Source of the DNA: Microbacterium sp. LWO13-1.2 | GTDB lineage: Bacteria > Actinomycetota > Actinomycetes > Actinomycetales > Microbacteriaceae | Reading direction: 5' to 3' | DNA length: 64,000 nt | Assembly (NCBI RefSeq): GCF_038397725.1 | Contig: NZ_CP151634.1 | Coordinates: forward strand, 3,782,001-3,846,000 | Shown here: one piece after another, positions 33,597-42,722 of the stretch | How positions within the stretch are numbered: the first letter of the stretch is position 1 | Layout: every line of letters begins with the position of its first letter | The notes under the pieces: generated by a model | Told to the model about the DNA's origin: nothing | The model's database searches: none | The model's input: the letters and a program-made list of their open reading frames with translations, nothing else | Translations under genes and position numbers: made by a program

Positions 33597-35039
33597 TCAG
33601 CCCTTCTTCCGGCCGGGACCGCTCAAGACCTGGGTGACGGCGACGGACTTCAGTCCCTCGACGCCGAACTCGAGCCCGTAACCGGAGCTCTTCACGCCGC
33701 CGAACGGCACCATCGGATGCAGCCCGCCATGCGAGTTGATCCACACGGTCCCCGACTCCATGCGGCTCGCCGCCTCACGTGCGGCTTCCGGGTCGCTCGA
33801 CCACACAGAGGCACCGAGACCGACGTCCACCCCGTTGGCCCAGCCGAACGCCTCATCGACGTCGGAGTACCGGATGACCGGGAGTGCCGGTCCGAACTGC
33901 TCCTCCTGCACGAGCGCCGCATCATTGCCGATGTCGGCGACGATCGTCGGCCGGTAGAAGAGCTCGCCGAGCTCCGGCGCCGCCTCGCCGCCGGTGACGA
34001 CTCGGCCGCCGCGCGCCTTCGCGTCCTCCACGAGTCGGCTGACGATGTCGAACTGGGCCTTGTTCTGCAGCGGCCCGAGCACGTTGTTCTCATCGAGTCC
34101 GTTGCCGATCGGAACGGATGCCGCGATCTCCGCGAGTGCATCCACGACGTCGTCATAGACCGAGTCGTGCACGTACAGGCGCTTCAGCGCCGCACAGGTC
34201 TGTCCGGTGTTGATGAAGGCGCCCCAGAAGAGATCCTGCGCGATGGTCTTCGCGTCCGTGCCGGGGAGGACGATGCCGGCGTCGTTGCCGCCGAGCTCGA
34301 GGGTGAGCCTGGCGAGGTTTCCGGCCGAGCTCTCGATGATCTTGCGTCCGGTGGCGGTGGAACCGGTGAACATCACCTTGGCGATGTCGGGGTGCGATGC
34401 GAGGCGTGCGCCGACCTCGCGGTCGCCCGAGATGCCGACGAGCACATCGGGTGGGAGCACCTCGTTCATCACGGCGAGCAGGGCGAGCGCGCTCAGGGGC
34501 GTGTACTCGCTGGGCTTCGCGACGACCGTGTTCCCCATCCGCAGCGAAGGGCCGATCTGCCACGTCGTGATCATCATCGGCCAGTTCCAGGGGCCGATGG
34601 CGGCCACGACTCCGGCCGCCTTGTAGACGAGTTCCGCGTGCAGCGTCTCGTCGTCGACGATCACCTGCGGCTCGAGCACGGTGGCCGCGTTCGTGCGCAG
34701 CCATGCGGAGCAGGCGCCGACCTCGAAACGGGCGTTCGGGCCGTTCAGGGGTTTCCCCTGCTCGCGCGACAGGAGGTACGCGAGCCCCTCGGCGTTCGCG
34801 TCGATCGCATCGGCGGCGGCGAGCAGAAGCTCGATGCGCTTCTCGTGTCCGAGTGCCTCCCAGGCGGGCTGAGCGGCTTTCGCGCGGGCCACGGCGTCGT
34901 CGAGTTCGGCGACGGAATGCACCGGCGCCCGACCGATCGTCTCGCGCGTGGCGGCATCCGGGATGTCGCGGCCGGAGCCCTGCGGTGCCTGGATGCGGTC
35001 GAGCAGCGCTGCGGCTGCGGATGCTGCGGAATCGGACAT
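33597..35039 (-). CDS. NAD(P)-dependent aldehyde dehydrogenase
   Basis: The 480-residue ALDH shows VAAIGPWNWPMM, VMFTGSTATGRKI, the general base Glu in LTLELGGND, the catalytic Cys in NTGQTCAALKRLYV, EEQFGPALPVI, and the C-terminal GGVKSSGYG. ATG 35039 follows GAAGGAGAG; an in-frame stretch upstream lacks similarity. It lies between a TetR regulator gene and a GMC oxidoreductase, likely one operon. The expected role is oxidation of the aldehyde produced by the GMC enzyme. Confidence 0.95.
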   Translation of the reverse strand: MSDSAASAAAALLDRIQAPQGSGRDIPDAATRETIGRAPVHSVAELDDAVARAKAAQPAWEALGHEKRIELLLAAADAIDANAEGLAYLLSREQGKPLNGPNARFEVGACSAWLRTNAATVLEPQVIVDDETLHAELVYKAAGVVAAIGPWNWPMMITTWQIGPSLRMGNTVVAKPSEYTPLSALALLAVMNEVLPPDVLVGISGDREVGARLASHPDIAKVMFTGSTATGRKIIESSAGNLARLTLELGGNDAGIVLPGTDAKTIAQDLFWGAFINTGQTCAALKRLYVHDSVYDDVVDALAEIAASVPIGNGLDENNVLGPLQNKAQFDIVSRLVEDAKARGGRVVTGGEAAPELGELFYRPTIVADIGNDAALVQEEQFGPALPVIRYSDVDEAFGWANGVDVGLGASVWSSDPEAAREAASRMESGTVWINSHGGLHPMVPFGGVKSSGYGLEFGVEGLKSVAVTQVLSGPGRKKG

Positions 35040-35173
35040 CGGTGACTCTCCTTCGAGCGAGACGCGTGCCGACGGTGAGGACGCCGGCTCTGTATCCATT
35101 GTCGATCCGGTCTTCGCCGCGCACTTGTCGCGGAGCGCTACGGAGATGTCCGAGTGCGAAGGGATGCGCCGGC

Positions 35174-35779
35174 TCAGCGCGTGCGCAATCCGTCCAGCGC
35201 GATGGTGAGGACGTCGCGCGCGAGCGCTTCCGCGCCCTCCGGTCCGGTCGGGCGGTACCACTCGACCAGCGAGTTCACCATGCCGAACAGGAGTCTCGTG
35301 GCGACGGACGCGTCGACGTCGTCGCGCACCGCCCCCTCGACCTGCGCAGCCTGGACGATCGCCGCGACGTCCTGGTCGAAGGCGCGCCGCCGATCGAGCG
35401 CGCGGCGTTCGACATCGCTGTTGCCTCGAACCCGGAGCAGGAGGGTGACGGCCGGAAGCTGTTCGATGAGAACGCGCACGGCTCCCTGCAGCACCTCGGC
35501 GAGACGGTCGCCCGCCGCCACGGCCCGCGCCTGGCGCAGCACGCCTTCGAGTCCGTCGAGCGCGTCTCCAAGTGCCGTCTCGAGGATCTCCTCCTTGGAG
35601 GAGAAGTGGTGGTAGAGCGCCGCCTTCGACAGTCCCAGACGGGCGGCGAGAGCGGCGACCGACGTCGCGTCGTAGCCGGACTCGTTGAAAACGGTGACCG
35701 CGGCATCGAGCAGCCCGCGCCGGTCGTAGCCGGGGCGGCCGCGCCGCGCCGCATCCGTACCGCTTGCGGTCTGAGTCAC
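35174..35779 (-). CDS. TetR-family regulator of the ALDH/GMC operon
   Basis: The 201-residue protein has a typical HTH (GLLDAAVTVFNESGYDATSVAALAARLGLSKAALYHHFSSKEEIL) and a C-terminal domain ending FGMVNSLVEWYRPTGPEGAEALARDVLTIALDGL, which resembles the KstR2-like ligand domain that binds acyl-CoA thioesters. The start is a GTG with a poor ribosome site. It precedes the ALDH gene by 134 bp on the same strand and probably autoregulates that operon. Confidence 0.88.
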   Translation of the reverse strand: MTQTASGTDAARRGRPGYDRRGLLDAAVTVFNESGYDATSVAALAARLGLSKAALYHHFSSKEEILETALGDALDGLEGVLRQARAVAAGDRLAEVLQGAVRVLIEQLPAVTLLLRVRGNSDVERRALDRRRAFDQDVAAIVQAAQVEGAVRDDVDASVATRLLFGMVNSLVEWYRPTGPEGAEALARDVLTIALDGLRTR

Positions 35780-35851
35780 GGGAACCAGTGTGTCATGCCG
35801 GACGAAAGCCAGCCCGCCGCCGTGAAATGACGTCTGCGCGGCCGGCGTCCA

Positions 35852-35911
35852 TGAAACTGAACCGCGCGACGGGATCGCGATCGCTGATCGCGATCCCGTC
35901 GCGGAGTTTCA
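35852..35911. terminator. long perfect hairpin after the sugar ABC operon
   Basis: Arms of 17 bp are perfectly complementary (35866-35882 with 35886-35902) around a 3-base loop, and an outer TGAAACT/AGTTTCA pair (35852-35858 with 35905-35911) extends the stem. It lies 16 bases after the binding-protein stop on the minus strand, so it should terminate the importer operon. No long T-run follows. Confidence 0.8.
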
Positions 35912-35926
35912 GGCCGCCATCCGTCG

Positions 35927-37546
35927 TCAGCTGTTCGCAGCGAGCGACTTCTTGTATTCGGCGGCGATCTGATCGCCGCCGCCGGAGCGATAAGCCTTCA
36001 CCCCCGCCTTCCAGGCCGAGACCGGCTTGCGTCCGAGCACGATGTCGAGTTCGAGGTTCTTGATCGCCGTGTCGAGAGCGACGCCGCGCCGGGACTGGGT
36101 GTTGGAGTAGAGCCCGTTCGCGGCGTTGCCCACCGCATTCTCCGTGACCGCGAACTCGAACTTCTGGTTGGCCAGGAGGACCTCCTTCTGCGACGCGAAG
36201 TTCACCCGCGGCGGTGCGCTCAGGTAGCCGAGCGCCAGCGCCCGCTCGGAACTCGTCGCCGCGATCGGCGTCGGGATGCCGTCGGCCATCGTGTAGTGCA
36301 CACCCTCGATGCCGTAGTTGCGGAACAGGTACTCCTCGGTGCCGAACGGCGTGGCGAGCCAGTTGGCCATGGCGAGAATCGTCTTGACGCGGGCCTTGTT
36401 CGCCTTGGCGATTCCGACGATGCTGTGGTTCGGATCGCCGAGCCACGCTGTTCCCACGTCTCCGGACGCGAAGCCGGGCACGGTGACGCCGCGTGCATCG
36501 AAGGCACCGGTGCCTTCCGTCTTGAGCGTCGGCCACGCGCTGAGCGTGAACCAGCCGAAAGCGGAGGAACCGGACTGGAGCCACGTCTTCTGACGATCGT
36601 TCGGCGTGGTCGCAGCATCCGGGTTCACGTAGCCGGCTTCGACGATCTTCCGTGTCGCTTCGAGTGCATCCTCCTGCGCCTCGTGCGTGAGCGCACTGGT
36701 GAGCTTTCCGCCCTTCTCGCTCCACCGGTTGGGGATGCCGAGCATCTGACGCACGTAGTCGAGCGGGATCGAGGCGAGTGCCCATCTGTTCGCGCTCGGG
36801 TCGGTCATCGTCTTGAGCTGATCCTCGAAGTCCTTGAACGACTTCGGGTCCTTGGTGATGCCTTCGGCCGCAAGGAGATCCTTGCGGCCGTACATCACCC
36901 AGGTGTTCTGGATGCCGCGTGAGATCGGAAGGGCGTAGATGCGGCCGTTGAAGACCGTGCCGCGCCAGGACTCGGTCGGGATGTTGGCGAGGAACGGGTA
37001 GTCCTTGATCGCATCACCGGCGAGATGCTCCGAGAGATCGAGCGCGGTCGCGGCGAAGAGTTCCGTCTGGGACGGTGTGTCAGGGAGCACCGTGAAGAAG
37101 TCCGGCATCGCGCCTCCGGCCGACACGGTCGCGAACTTCGCGGGGTAATCCGCACCGGGAGCGAAGCTCGGCTTGTACTGCGATCCGAGACGCTCGTCGA
37201 CCATCTGCCAGTACTGGTTCACATCGAGGGCCGGCGGAGTGGCGTCGGCGATCGTCAACGCGCTGAAGGGCTTGCCATCGCCTGGCACCCCCTTGATCAC
37301 GCGGGCCGGCGGGGTGGGATAGCGGAAGAAGACGTCGGAGGCGCGTCCGGCCTCCCCCGGGCTGTCCGGAGTGATCCCCGCGTAGGGGATGTACTTCGGC
37401 AGAATGCCGGAGCCGGCGGCGACCGGCCCAGCCCCTGCGGCCCCGCCGGGGCTGCAGGAAGTGAGGGCGGTCGTGGTGAAGGCAGCGAGCACCACGGTCG
37501 AGACCGCGCCGCCGAGGAACGAGCGGCGGGAGAGGGAAGCATTCAC
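35927..37546 (-). CDS. carbohydrate ABC transporter binding lipoprotein (LplA/YtcQ type, Tat-exported)
   Basis: The 539-residue protein carries a twin-arginine signal (SRRSFLGG, Arg at 7-8) ending in a lipobox LTSC (Cys31), so it is probably a Tat-exported lipoprotein. The remainder is a large type 2 extracellular binding protein of the LipO/LplA class (about 540 residues), used by CUT1 importers for oligosaccharides, often of plant cell-wall origin. The last gene of an operon with two permeases. No ATPase is encoded nearby; such importers commonly share an MsiK-like ATPase encoded elsewhere. The ligand is likely an oligosaccharide released by the hydrolases encoded further along. Confidence 0.92.
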   Translation of the reverse strand: MNASLSRRSFLGGAVSTVVLAAFTTTALTSCSPGGAAGAGPVAAGSGILPKYIPYAGITPDSPGEAGRASDVFFRYPTPPARVIKGVPGDGKPFSALTIADATPPALDVNQYWQMVDERLGSQYKPSFAPGADYPAKFATVSAGGAMPDFFTVLPDTPSQTELFAATALDLSEHLAGDAIKDYPFLANIPTESWRGTVFNGRIYALPISRGIQNTWVMYGRKDLLAAEGITKDPKSFKDFEDQLKTMTDPSANRWALASIPLDYVRQMLGIPNRWSEKGGKLTSALTHEAQEDALEATRKIVEAGYVNPDAATTPNDRQKTWLQSGSSAFGWFTLSAWPTLKTEGTGAFDARGVTVPGFASGDVGTAWLGDPNHSIVGIAKANKARVKTILAMANWLATPFGTEEYLFRNYGIEGVHYTMADGIPTPIAATSSERALALGYLSAPPRVNFASQKEVLLANQKFEFAVTENAVGNAANGLYSNTQSRRGVALDTAIKNLELDIVLGRKPVSAWKAGVKAYRSGGGDQIAAEYKKSLAANS

Positions 37547-37597
37547 GGGAGAACTCCTGAGGGGTCGGTGAAGAGAGGGCGGTGTGCGCTGCGGGGG

Positions 37598-38521
37598 TCA
37601 GCCTTTGACGGCCCCGGTGAGCACACCCTTGGCGAAGTGTTTTTGCAGGAAGGGATAGACGCAGACGATCGGAATGATGGAGATGATGAGGATGGCCATC
37701 TGCAGCGCGGGCTGCGGTGGCAGGACGTCGGGGTTGCCGAGCTCGGCGGGGCTGAGCTGACTCCCGCCGACGACATAGGACCTGACCACCATCTGCAGCG
37801 GCCACAGGCTCGAGTCGTTGAGGTAGAGCAGCGATGTGAAGAACGAGTTCCAGTAGCCGACGCCGTAGAACAGACCGACGACGGCGAGGATCGCCTTCGA
37901 CAGCGGCAGGACGATCTGACGGAGGGTCTGCCACTCGGATGCTCCGTCGAGCTTTGCGCTGTCGAACAGCTCTTGGGGCAGCCCCTTGAAGAAGGAGTGG
38001 AGCACGATCACGTTGAAGGCGTTCACCATCGTCGGGATGATCAGCGCCCAGAGGCTGTCGATGAGCCCGAACTGCTTGACGGCGAGGTATGTCGGAATCA
38101 TGCCGGGCGTGAACAGCAGGCTGAAGAGCACGAGCATCATCACCGCACCACGGGCGACCAGATTCGGGCGCGAGAGGGCGTAGGCGAGCAGTGTCGTCGT
38201 GACGAGCGACAGCGCGGTACCCACGACCGTGACGAACACGGAGACGCCGAGCGCCCTGCTGACGACTCCGCCGGCGAAGACCGCCTCATAGGCGTGGAGG
38301 TTGAACTGCTCCGGCCAGAGCACGAGCCCGCCCGAGCGGGTGATCTGGTCCTCCCCCGCCAACGAGGTGGAGATGATCGCGACGAACGGCATGATGATGA
38401 GCGCACAGGCGATCAGCAGCACGAGCCCCTTGAGGCCGCGCATGAGCGGATGAGCGAGGGTCTGACCGTTATGGAGACGGTTGCGCCGTTGGCGCAGGGG
38501 ACGTTGCACGATCGCGGTCAT
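37598..38521 (-). CDS. carbohydrate ABC permease (LplC-like)
   Basis: The 307-residue permease has six predicted helices and the EAA coupling motif as DSAKLDGASEWQTLRQIVLPLS. C-terminal FLQKHFAKGVLTGAVKG is characteristic of the LplC/YtcP group. ATG 38521 overlaps the stop of the upstream permease (ATGA). It works with the LplB-like permease and the LplA-like receptor. Confidence 0.94.
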   Translation of the reverse strand: MTAIVQRPLRQRRNRLHNGQTLAHPLMRGLKGLVLLIACALIIMPFVAIISTSLAGEDQITRSGGLVLWPEQFNLHAYEAVFAGGVVSRALGVSVFVTVVGTALSLVTTTLLAYALSRPNLVARGAVMMLVLFSLLFTPGMIPTYLAVKQFGLIDSLWALIIPTMVNAFNVIVLHSFFKGLPQELFDSAKLDGASEWQTLRQIVLPLSKAILAVVGLFYGVGYWNSFFTSLLYLNDSSLWPLQMVVRSYVVGGSQLSPAELGNPDVLPPQPALQMAILIISIIPIVCVYPFLQKHFAKGVLTGAVKG

Positions 38522-39558
38522 TTCTTGTACACCCCTGCCTCGCCGAAGAGATGGGCGAGCTTGTTGGCCCCGAGCACGAGGATGACGCTGATGACGCCCT
38601 TCACGAGCCCCACGGCGGCAGCCACGCCCCAATTGCCTCCGACGATTCCGTTGTTGTAGACGTAGGTGTCGATCACCTCTGACGCATCGAGTCCGACCGC
38701 CTCCTGCTGCAGGATGATCTGCTCGAACCCGACGGTGAGCGAGTCACCCAGTTTTAGGATGAGCAGCAGGATGATGATGCCGCGCATGCCGGGCAGCGTG
38801 ATGTGCCACAGCTGGCGCCAGCGCGATGCGCCGTCGACGTTCGATGCCTCATAGAGGTCGGTGTCGATCTGCGAGAGCACGGCGAGGAACAGGATCGTGG
38901 CCCAGCCGGCGTCCTTCCACATGACCTGGGACGTGAGGAGCCCGATGAAGGTGTCGGGGTTGCCGATGATCTGCAGTGCATCACCGCCGTGTTGCCGGAT
39001 CCAGTTGTTGAGCAGCCCGCTGCCACCGAGCAGCTGCTGGAACACCGAGACCACGATGACCCACGAGAGGAAGTGCGGCAGATACATGATCGACTGCACC
39101 CACGTCTTCACGCGCTCCGAGACGAGGCTGTTCAGGATGAGGGCGAGGACGATCGGTGCGGGGAAGACGAGCACCGTCTGCACCAGAGTGATCACCAGCG
39201 TGTTCTTGACCGCGTTGAGGAATGCGGGGTCGCCGTTGAACAGGATCTCGAAGTTGCGGAACCCCACCCACTCCGACCCCTCGATGCCGAGGAAGGGCAG
39301 GTAGTCCTGGAAGGCGATGACGTTGCCGAGCAGCGGGTAGTAGTGGAACATCACGATGACCAGCACCGCCGGGGCGGCGAAGACCGAGAGAATCCAGTTC
39401 TCCCGGAGCCGGGTGGCAAGCGTCCGCTTCGCCCGGCCCGACATGTCGAGCGGCGCGGCGGGAAGGCCGCTCCCTGAGGGGATGCGGCGGATCTTCCGAC
39501 CGTTGCTCGGAGTACGGTTCACCCTGGTGGCGTCGCGTTGATCCCGAAGGACGTCCAT
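38518..39558 (-). CDS. carbohydrate ABC permease (LplB-like)
   Basis: The 346-residue permease has about six helices after a 50-residue basic N-terminus. FHYYPLLGNVIAFQDYLPFLGI is typical of LplB/YteP, and the EAA motif is EASNVDGASRWRQLWHITLPGM. ATG 39558 is 7 bases from GGGAG; the GTG two codons earlier is too close to it. It is the first gene of the importer operon and is preceded by an AT-rich region with several TGAAC/GTTCA half-sites. Confidence 0.94.
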   Translation of the reverse strand: MDVLRDQRDATRVNRTPSNGRKIRRIPSGSGLPAAPLDMSGRAKRTLATRLRENWILSVFAAPAVLVIVMFHYYPLLGNVIAFQDYLPFLGIEGSEWVGFRNFEILFNGDPAFLNAVKNTLVITLVQTVLVFPAPIVLALILNSLVSERVKTWVQSIMYLPHFLSWVIVVSVFQQLLGGSGLLNNWIRQHGGDALQIIGNPDTFIGLLTSQVMWKDAGWATILFLAVLSQIDTDLYEASNVDGASRWRQLWHITLPGMRGIIILLLILKLGDSLTVGFEQIILQQEAVGLDASEVIDTYVYNNGIVGGNWGVAAAVGLVKGVISVILVLGANKLAHLFGEAGVYKK

Positions 39559-39601
39559 GCCCACTCTCCCTCGAATGACAACAGGGCGACTGCGATATCG
39601 C

Positions 39602-39672
39602 GATGTTTGCTTCTGAACATCATACGTTCAAGAGTGCTCATCTTGTCAAGCCGCACTTGTTCATATTTGAAC
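39602..39672. promoter_or_regulatory. operator-rich promoter of the sugar importer operon
   Basis: An AT-rich island contains GATGTT (39602-39607) and AACATC (39616-39621) as a palindrome with 8-base spacer. It also holds TGAAC-N7-GTTCA (39614-39618, 39626-39630) and GTTCA-N4-TGAAC (39659-39663, 39668-39672). These are good candidates for binding by the DeoR/LacI hybrid regulator encoded just upstream. Confidence 0.55.
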
Positions 39673-39746
39673 GCCGAGGTGCCGCGTCATGGGTCGCGAA
39701 AGAACGTGGTGCTGCAATGGGACGAAGACGCTCAGCGCGACCGGAG

Positions 39747-40907
39747 TCAGTCCGCCGGCGGAGCGGCGACCGAGTCCCGCACGACCAGCACGGGCTCGAC
39801 CTGCACGTGCGCCGCCGCCGCGTCACCGCCTCGTTCGATGCGCTCGAGAAGGAGCCTCGCTGCGAGACTGCCGACGTACCGGCGCGAGGGCGCGACCGAC
39901 GTGAGCGGTGGATCGAACATTCCGGCGTAGTCGTCGTCGTATCCGATGACGGAGAAGTCAGCGGGGATCGCAATGCCACGCGCCTTGCATGCGAGGAGCA
40001 CGGCATACGCGTTGTTGTCGTTGTGGCACAGCAGCGCCGTCACCCCGTCAGCAAGCAGCCCGTCGATGTATTCCGAGACGACCGCCGGTGCCGGCCAACC
40101 GGGGAACTCGGATACCGAGTGCACCGGCGCGGTGAGACTCCTGTCCTTCGTCGCCGCCTCCCACCCGTCGCGGATCCAGCTGGTGGTCTGCGAAGGGTGA
40201 TGCACGAGCAGCGCGATGCGCTCGTGCCCGTGGGAGCGCAGCTCGTCAATGGCCGCGCCGACGCCGAGCCCGTGCGCCGACCGCACCGACGAGACGTTGG
40301 GCGATGCCGCTTTCAGCGGGAGTTCGCGCTCCATCAGTACAACGGGCACCGGCAGCGCCTCGAGCCAGTCCAGGTACTCGCGCGCCTGGTCGCCGATGTG
40401 GGCGTTGGGAGTGAGCAGGATGCCGTCGGACTTCTGCGCCAGCTCCTCGACGATTCGGCGCTCCTCTGCGGCCTCGGCGATCGCGCCGTCAGCGCTCGGG
40501 GATGCCGCTCGGCTGAGGAGCATGAGCGTGGCTCGGGATCCGGCGCTCTCGATCTCGTGGCGGGCGCCCGCCAGTACACGCCCGAAGTAGTAGACGAGAC
40601 TGGAGCCGCCTGCACTCGGCCCTGCCTCGGCTGCCGCGTCGAAGGCCATGTCGGGAATCACGATTCCGATGTGGTGGCTCGTCTGCCCCGGGTTCGGCGC
40701 GCCCCCGGCGCTGCCCCCTCCGGATACCGTCGCCGGAACAGCGCCGCCCCGGATGCGGCGAAGCAGCCCCCGTTCGACGAGATCGTCGAGATCGCGCCGG
40801 ATCGTCATGCCGGTCACGCCGAGCTCGGCTGCGAGCTCGGTGACCCTCGCGAAGCCACGCTCACGGGCGCGAGCGACGATGAGCTCCTGGCGGTTCGTTG
40901 CAGACAT
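39747..40907 (-). CDS. DeoR-HTH/LacI-sensor hybrid transcriptional regulator
   Basis: The 386-residue protein combines a DeoR-type winged helix (residues 1-57; NRQELIVARARERGFARVTELAAELGVTGMTIRRDLDDLVERGLLRRIRGGAV) with a LacI/RbsB-type sugar-binding domain (about 80-380; IGIVIPDMAF, DGILLTP, GHERIALLVH, ALLCHNDNNAYAVLLACKARGI, FSVIGYDDDYAGMFDPPLTSV). The ordinary LacI helix-turn-helix is absent. It resembles actinobacterial regulators that sense a sugar directly. Position beside the CUT1 operon and repeats of TGAAC half-sites upstream of itself and the operon support local control. ATG 40907 follows GGAGAGG. Confidence 0.92.
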   Translation of the reverse strand: MSATNRQELIVARARERGFARVTELAAELGVTGMTIRRDLDDLVERGLLRRIRGGAVPATVSGGGSAGGAPNPGQTSHHIGIVIPDMAFDAAAEAGPSAGGSSLVYYFGRVLAGARHEIESAGSRATLMLLSRAASPSADGAIAEAAEERRIVEELAQKSDGILLTPNAHIGDQAREYLDWLEALPVPVVLMERELPLKAASPNVSSVRSAHGLGVGAAIDELRSHGHERIALLVHHPSQTTSWIRDGWEAATKDRSLTAPVHSVSEFPGWPAPAVVSEYIDGLLADGVTALLCHNDNNAYAVLLACKARGIAIPADFSVIGYDDDYAGMFDPPLTSVAPSRRYVGSLAARLLLERIERGGDAAAAHVQVEPVLVVRDSVAAPPAD

Positions 40908-40952
40908 CGGGATGCCTCTCCGTGGCGGGCCTCGGCCCCGTGTGCAGATGAC

Positions 40953-41003
40953 GTTCAGATGACATCCTATTGAACATCGCCCTTTTCTACGGGAATGAAC
41001 ATC
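40953..41003. promoter_or_regulatory. candidate operators upstream of the hybrid regulator
   Basis: GTTCA (40953-40957) and two copies of TGAACATC (40971-40978 and 40996-41003, 25 bases apart) lie in the 108-bp gap upstream of the regulator gene. The same octamer occurs at 39614-39621 and 52515-52522. Autoregulation is plausible. Confidence 0.5.
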
Positions 41004-41015
41004 CGATGGCTCCGT

Positions 41016-42722
41016 TCAGGTGAGTTCCAGCCACCCGTCGGCCACCGCCGCGCCGACCTGCCTGGTCCCGGTCATACTGAAGCGACCGGCGACCGAGTCC
41101 GAGAGGTAGAGCGGCTGGCCACTGAGCACCGTCGCCGTCGAGATGCCGAGGAGCTGGTTGGGCCTCAATATGCCGGAGGCAAGGATCCGTCCGGATCGAC
41201 CGGGCCCGATCTGCTCGATGGCGACCCCGGCGAGCGCCGTCGCCGGATCCGTCGTCGACATCAGGCGAACTCCCGCCCCGTCGAGGACGACAGCGGCCCA
41301 CCGCGTGATTCCCGCCGTTCCGACATTCTGCGTGATCGACTCGCGGTCGGTGAACGTCGGGTAGCTCTCCCCCGTCGCAACCGCATACTCCGCAGCGATC
41401 GCCACCCCGGTGAGCTGCGCGTTGATGATGTTCAGGACCTCGGAGTTCGAGCGCGCGATGAGATCCGTCGTGAAGTCGATCGTTCTGCTCGTCGTACCCC
41501 CGAAGGTGAGGACCAGTTGACGAGGTGTCGTGGCGCAATCGCCGAGCCGTCTGCCGAGCGTGTTGTTCACCGTCACGGTGTTCGAAGGACCGACGAGGAT
41601 GCCGGAGATGTCCCACTGCCCATAGAGGTACGAAGCGACACCGCCCCCGCCGTGTCGGAACGTCGACGCCCCCAGGAGCAGGGGCGCGGCGTCGCCGCTC
41701 GCTTCTATCAGCACGTCCGTCCCCGTGGACAGGGCCGTCACCTTCAGCGCGATGCCGCGGTGAGCCGAACGGTACCCGATCGGTGAGCAATCGGTGAGCG
41801 TGATCGCGATCTCTGCCTTGTCCGCGAGCTGCAGGAGCGGGTCGACGGTGATCCACGGCTTGTCCTCGCCGTAGATGAAACGCCCGGTCAGATCGCACCC
41901 GGTGAGCGTCAGCGAGTCGTGCTGACCGGAGCCGAGGGACTGCACGGTCAGCGCCGGCGCGGTGAAAGCCCCGGTCTGGATGAGTTCGCAGTTCACGAGC
42001 TCATTGACGGTCGGCGCCGCGAAATCCTTGTTCGTATGGATGTACCAGGGCTCGCGGGTGCCGACGAACGTGCAGTCCTCGAATCGCTCGTACACCCCAG
42101 ACGCCGACCCGTAGCCCCACGGACGCTCACTCACCCACACGGTGGAAGGAGACATCCCGGATCCCGGATTGGCGGTGCGCCACGTTCGCGCGCCCTGGTT
42201 CCCGAAGTGCTCGATGCGGCAGTTCTTCACGAGATGCACAGCGTCGACGTTGGCACCGGAGCTCTCGGAGTGCACGGCGTAGCGCATGTTCATCGCGGTG
42301 ATCGTGAGGTTCTCGAGCCCCGAGGTCTTCTTCAGCCACAGCGTCGAGTTGCCGGCGATCTGGGCGTCGGTGGCCGAGTCGGGCAGGCTGCCTGCGAGCA
42401 CGCACTCGGTCCGCGACGTTCCCCTCACCGTGGTGTACGGCGCGACGGTCCACTCCCGCTCGGTGTACACCCCTGGCTGCACGAGGATCACGTAGGGCGC
42501 GGTTTCCGACGATGAGGTGATCGACGCGTTCGCCAGCTTCGGCGAGAGGAAGTCCGCGGTGCCATCGGGGCTGACCGTGAGGACCGTCGGCTCGACCGCG
42601 GCCCACGCGGCGCGCGTGTTCCAGTCGAATGCTCCGGCCACGGCGAGGCCCAGAGCTCCGGCGAGGACCGTCCTCCTGGAGACGAGAACGCCGCCCTGAA
42701 CCGACGGACGTCGCACGCTCAC
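41016..42722 (-). CDS. Tat-exported pectin-lyase-fold protein, pectinesterase-like
   Basis: The 568-residue protein starts with a Tat-type signal (VSRRTVLAGALGLAVAGA) and has a right-handed beta-helix region (about 60-350) like pectinesterases: VSPDGTADFLS, YVILVQPGVYTEREWTVAPYTTVRG, NLTITAMNMRYAVHSESSG, CRIEHFGNQG, FEDCTFVG. Catalytic Asp and Gln residues of pectinesterase cannot be placed with confidence, so the activity is open. The C-terminal about 200 residues look like a beta-sandwich or tail-fibre-like domain (DGWLELT at the end). The GTG start overlaps the stop of the GH99-like gene (GTGA). Export and context suggest action on an external glycan. Confidence 0.75.
   Translation of the reverse strand: MSVRRPSVQGGVLVSRRTVLAGALGLAVAGAFDWNTRAAWAAVEPTVLTVSPDGTADFLSPKLANASITSSSETAPYVILVQPGVYTEREWTVAPYTTVRGTSRTECVLAGSLPDSATDAQIAGNSTLWLKKTSGLENLTITAMNMRYAVHSESSGANVDAVHLVKNCRIEHFGNQGARTWRTANPGSGMSPSTVWVSERPWGYGSASGVYERFEDCTFVGTREPWYIHTNKDFAAPTVNELVNCELIQTGAFTAPALTVQSLGSGQHDSLTLTGCDLTGRFIYGEDKPWITVDPLLQLADKAEIAITLTDCSPIGYRSAHRGIALKVTALSTGTDVLIEASGDAAPLLLGASTFRHGGGGVASYLYGQWDISGILVGPSNTVTVNNTLGRRLGDCATTPRQLVLTFGGTTSRTIDFTTDLIARSNSEVLNIINAQLTGVAIAAEYAVATGESYPTFTDRESITQNVGTAGITRWAAVVLDGAGVRLMSTTDPATALAGVAIEQIGPGRSGRILASGILRPNQLLGISTATVLSGQPLYLSDSVAGRFSMTGTRQVGAAVADGWLELT

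Noticed and set aside
31518..35045. 1175-codon open frame on the plus strand
   Set aside because: It lies opposite the GMC and aldehyde dehydrogenase genes, has Arg/Asp/His-rich low-complexity translation, and is a GC-bias shadow.
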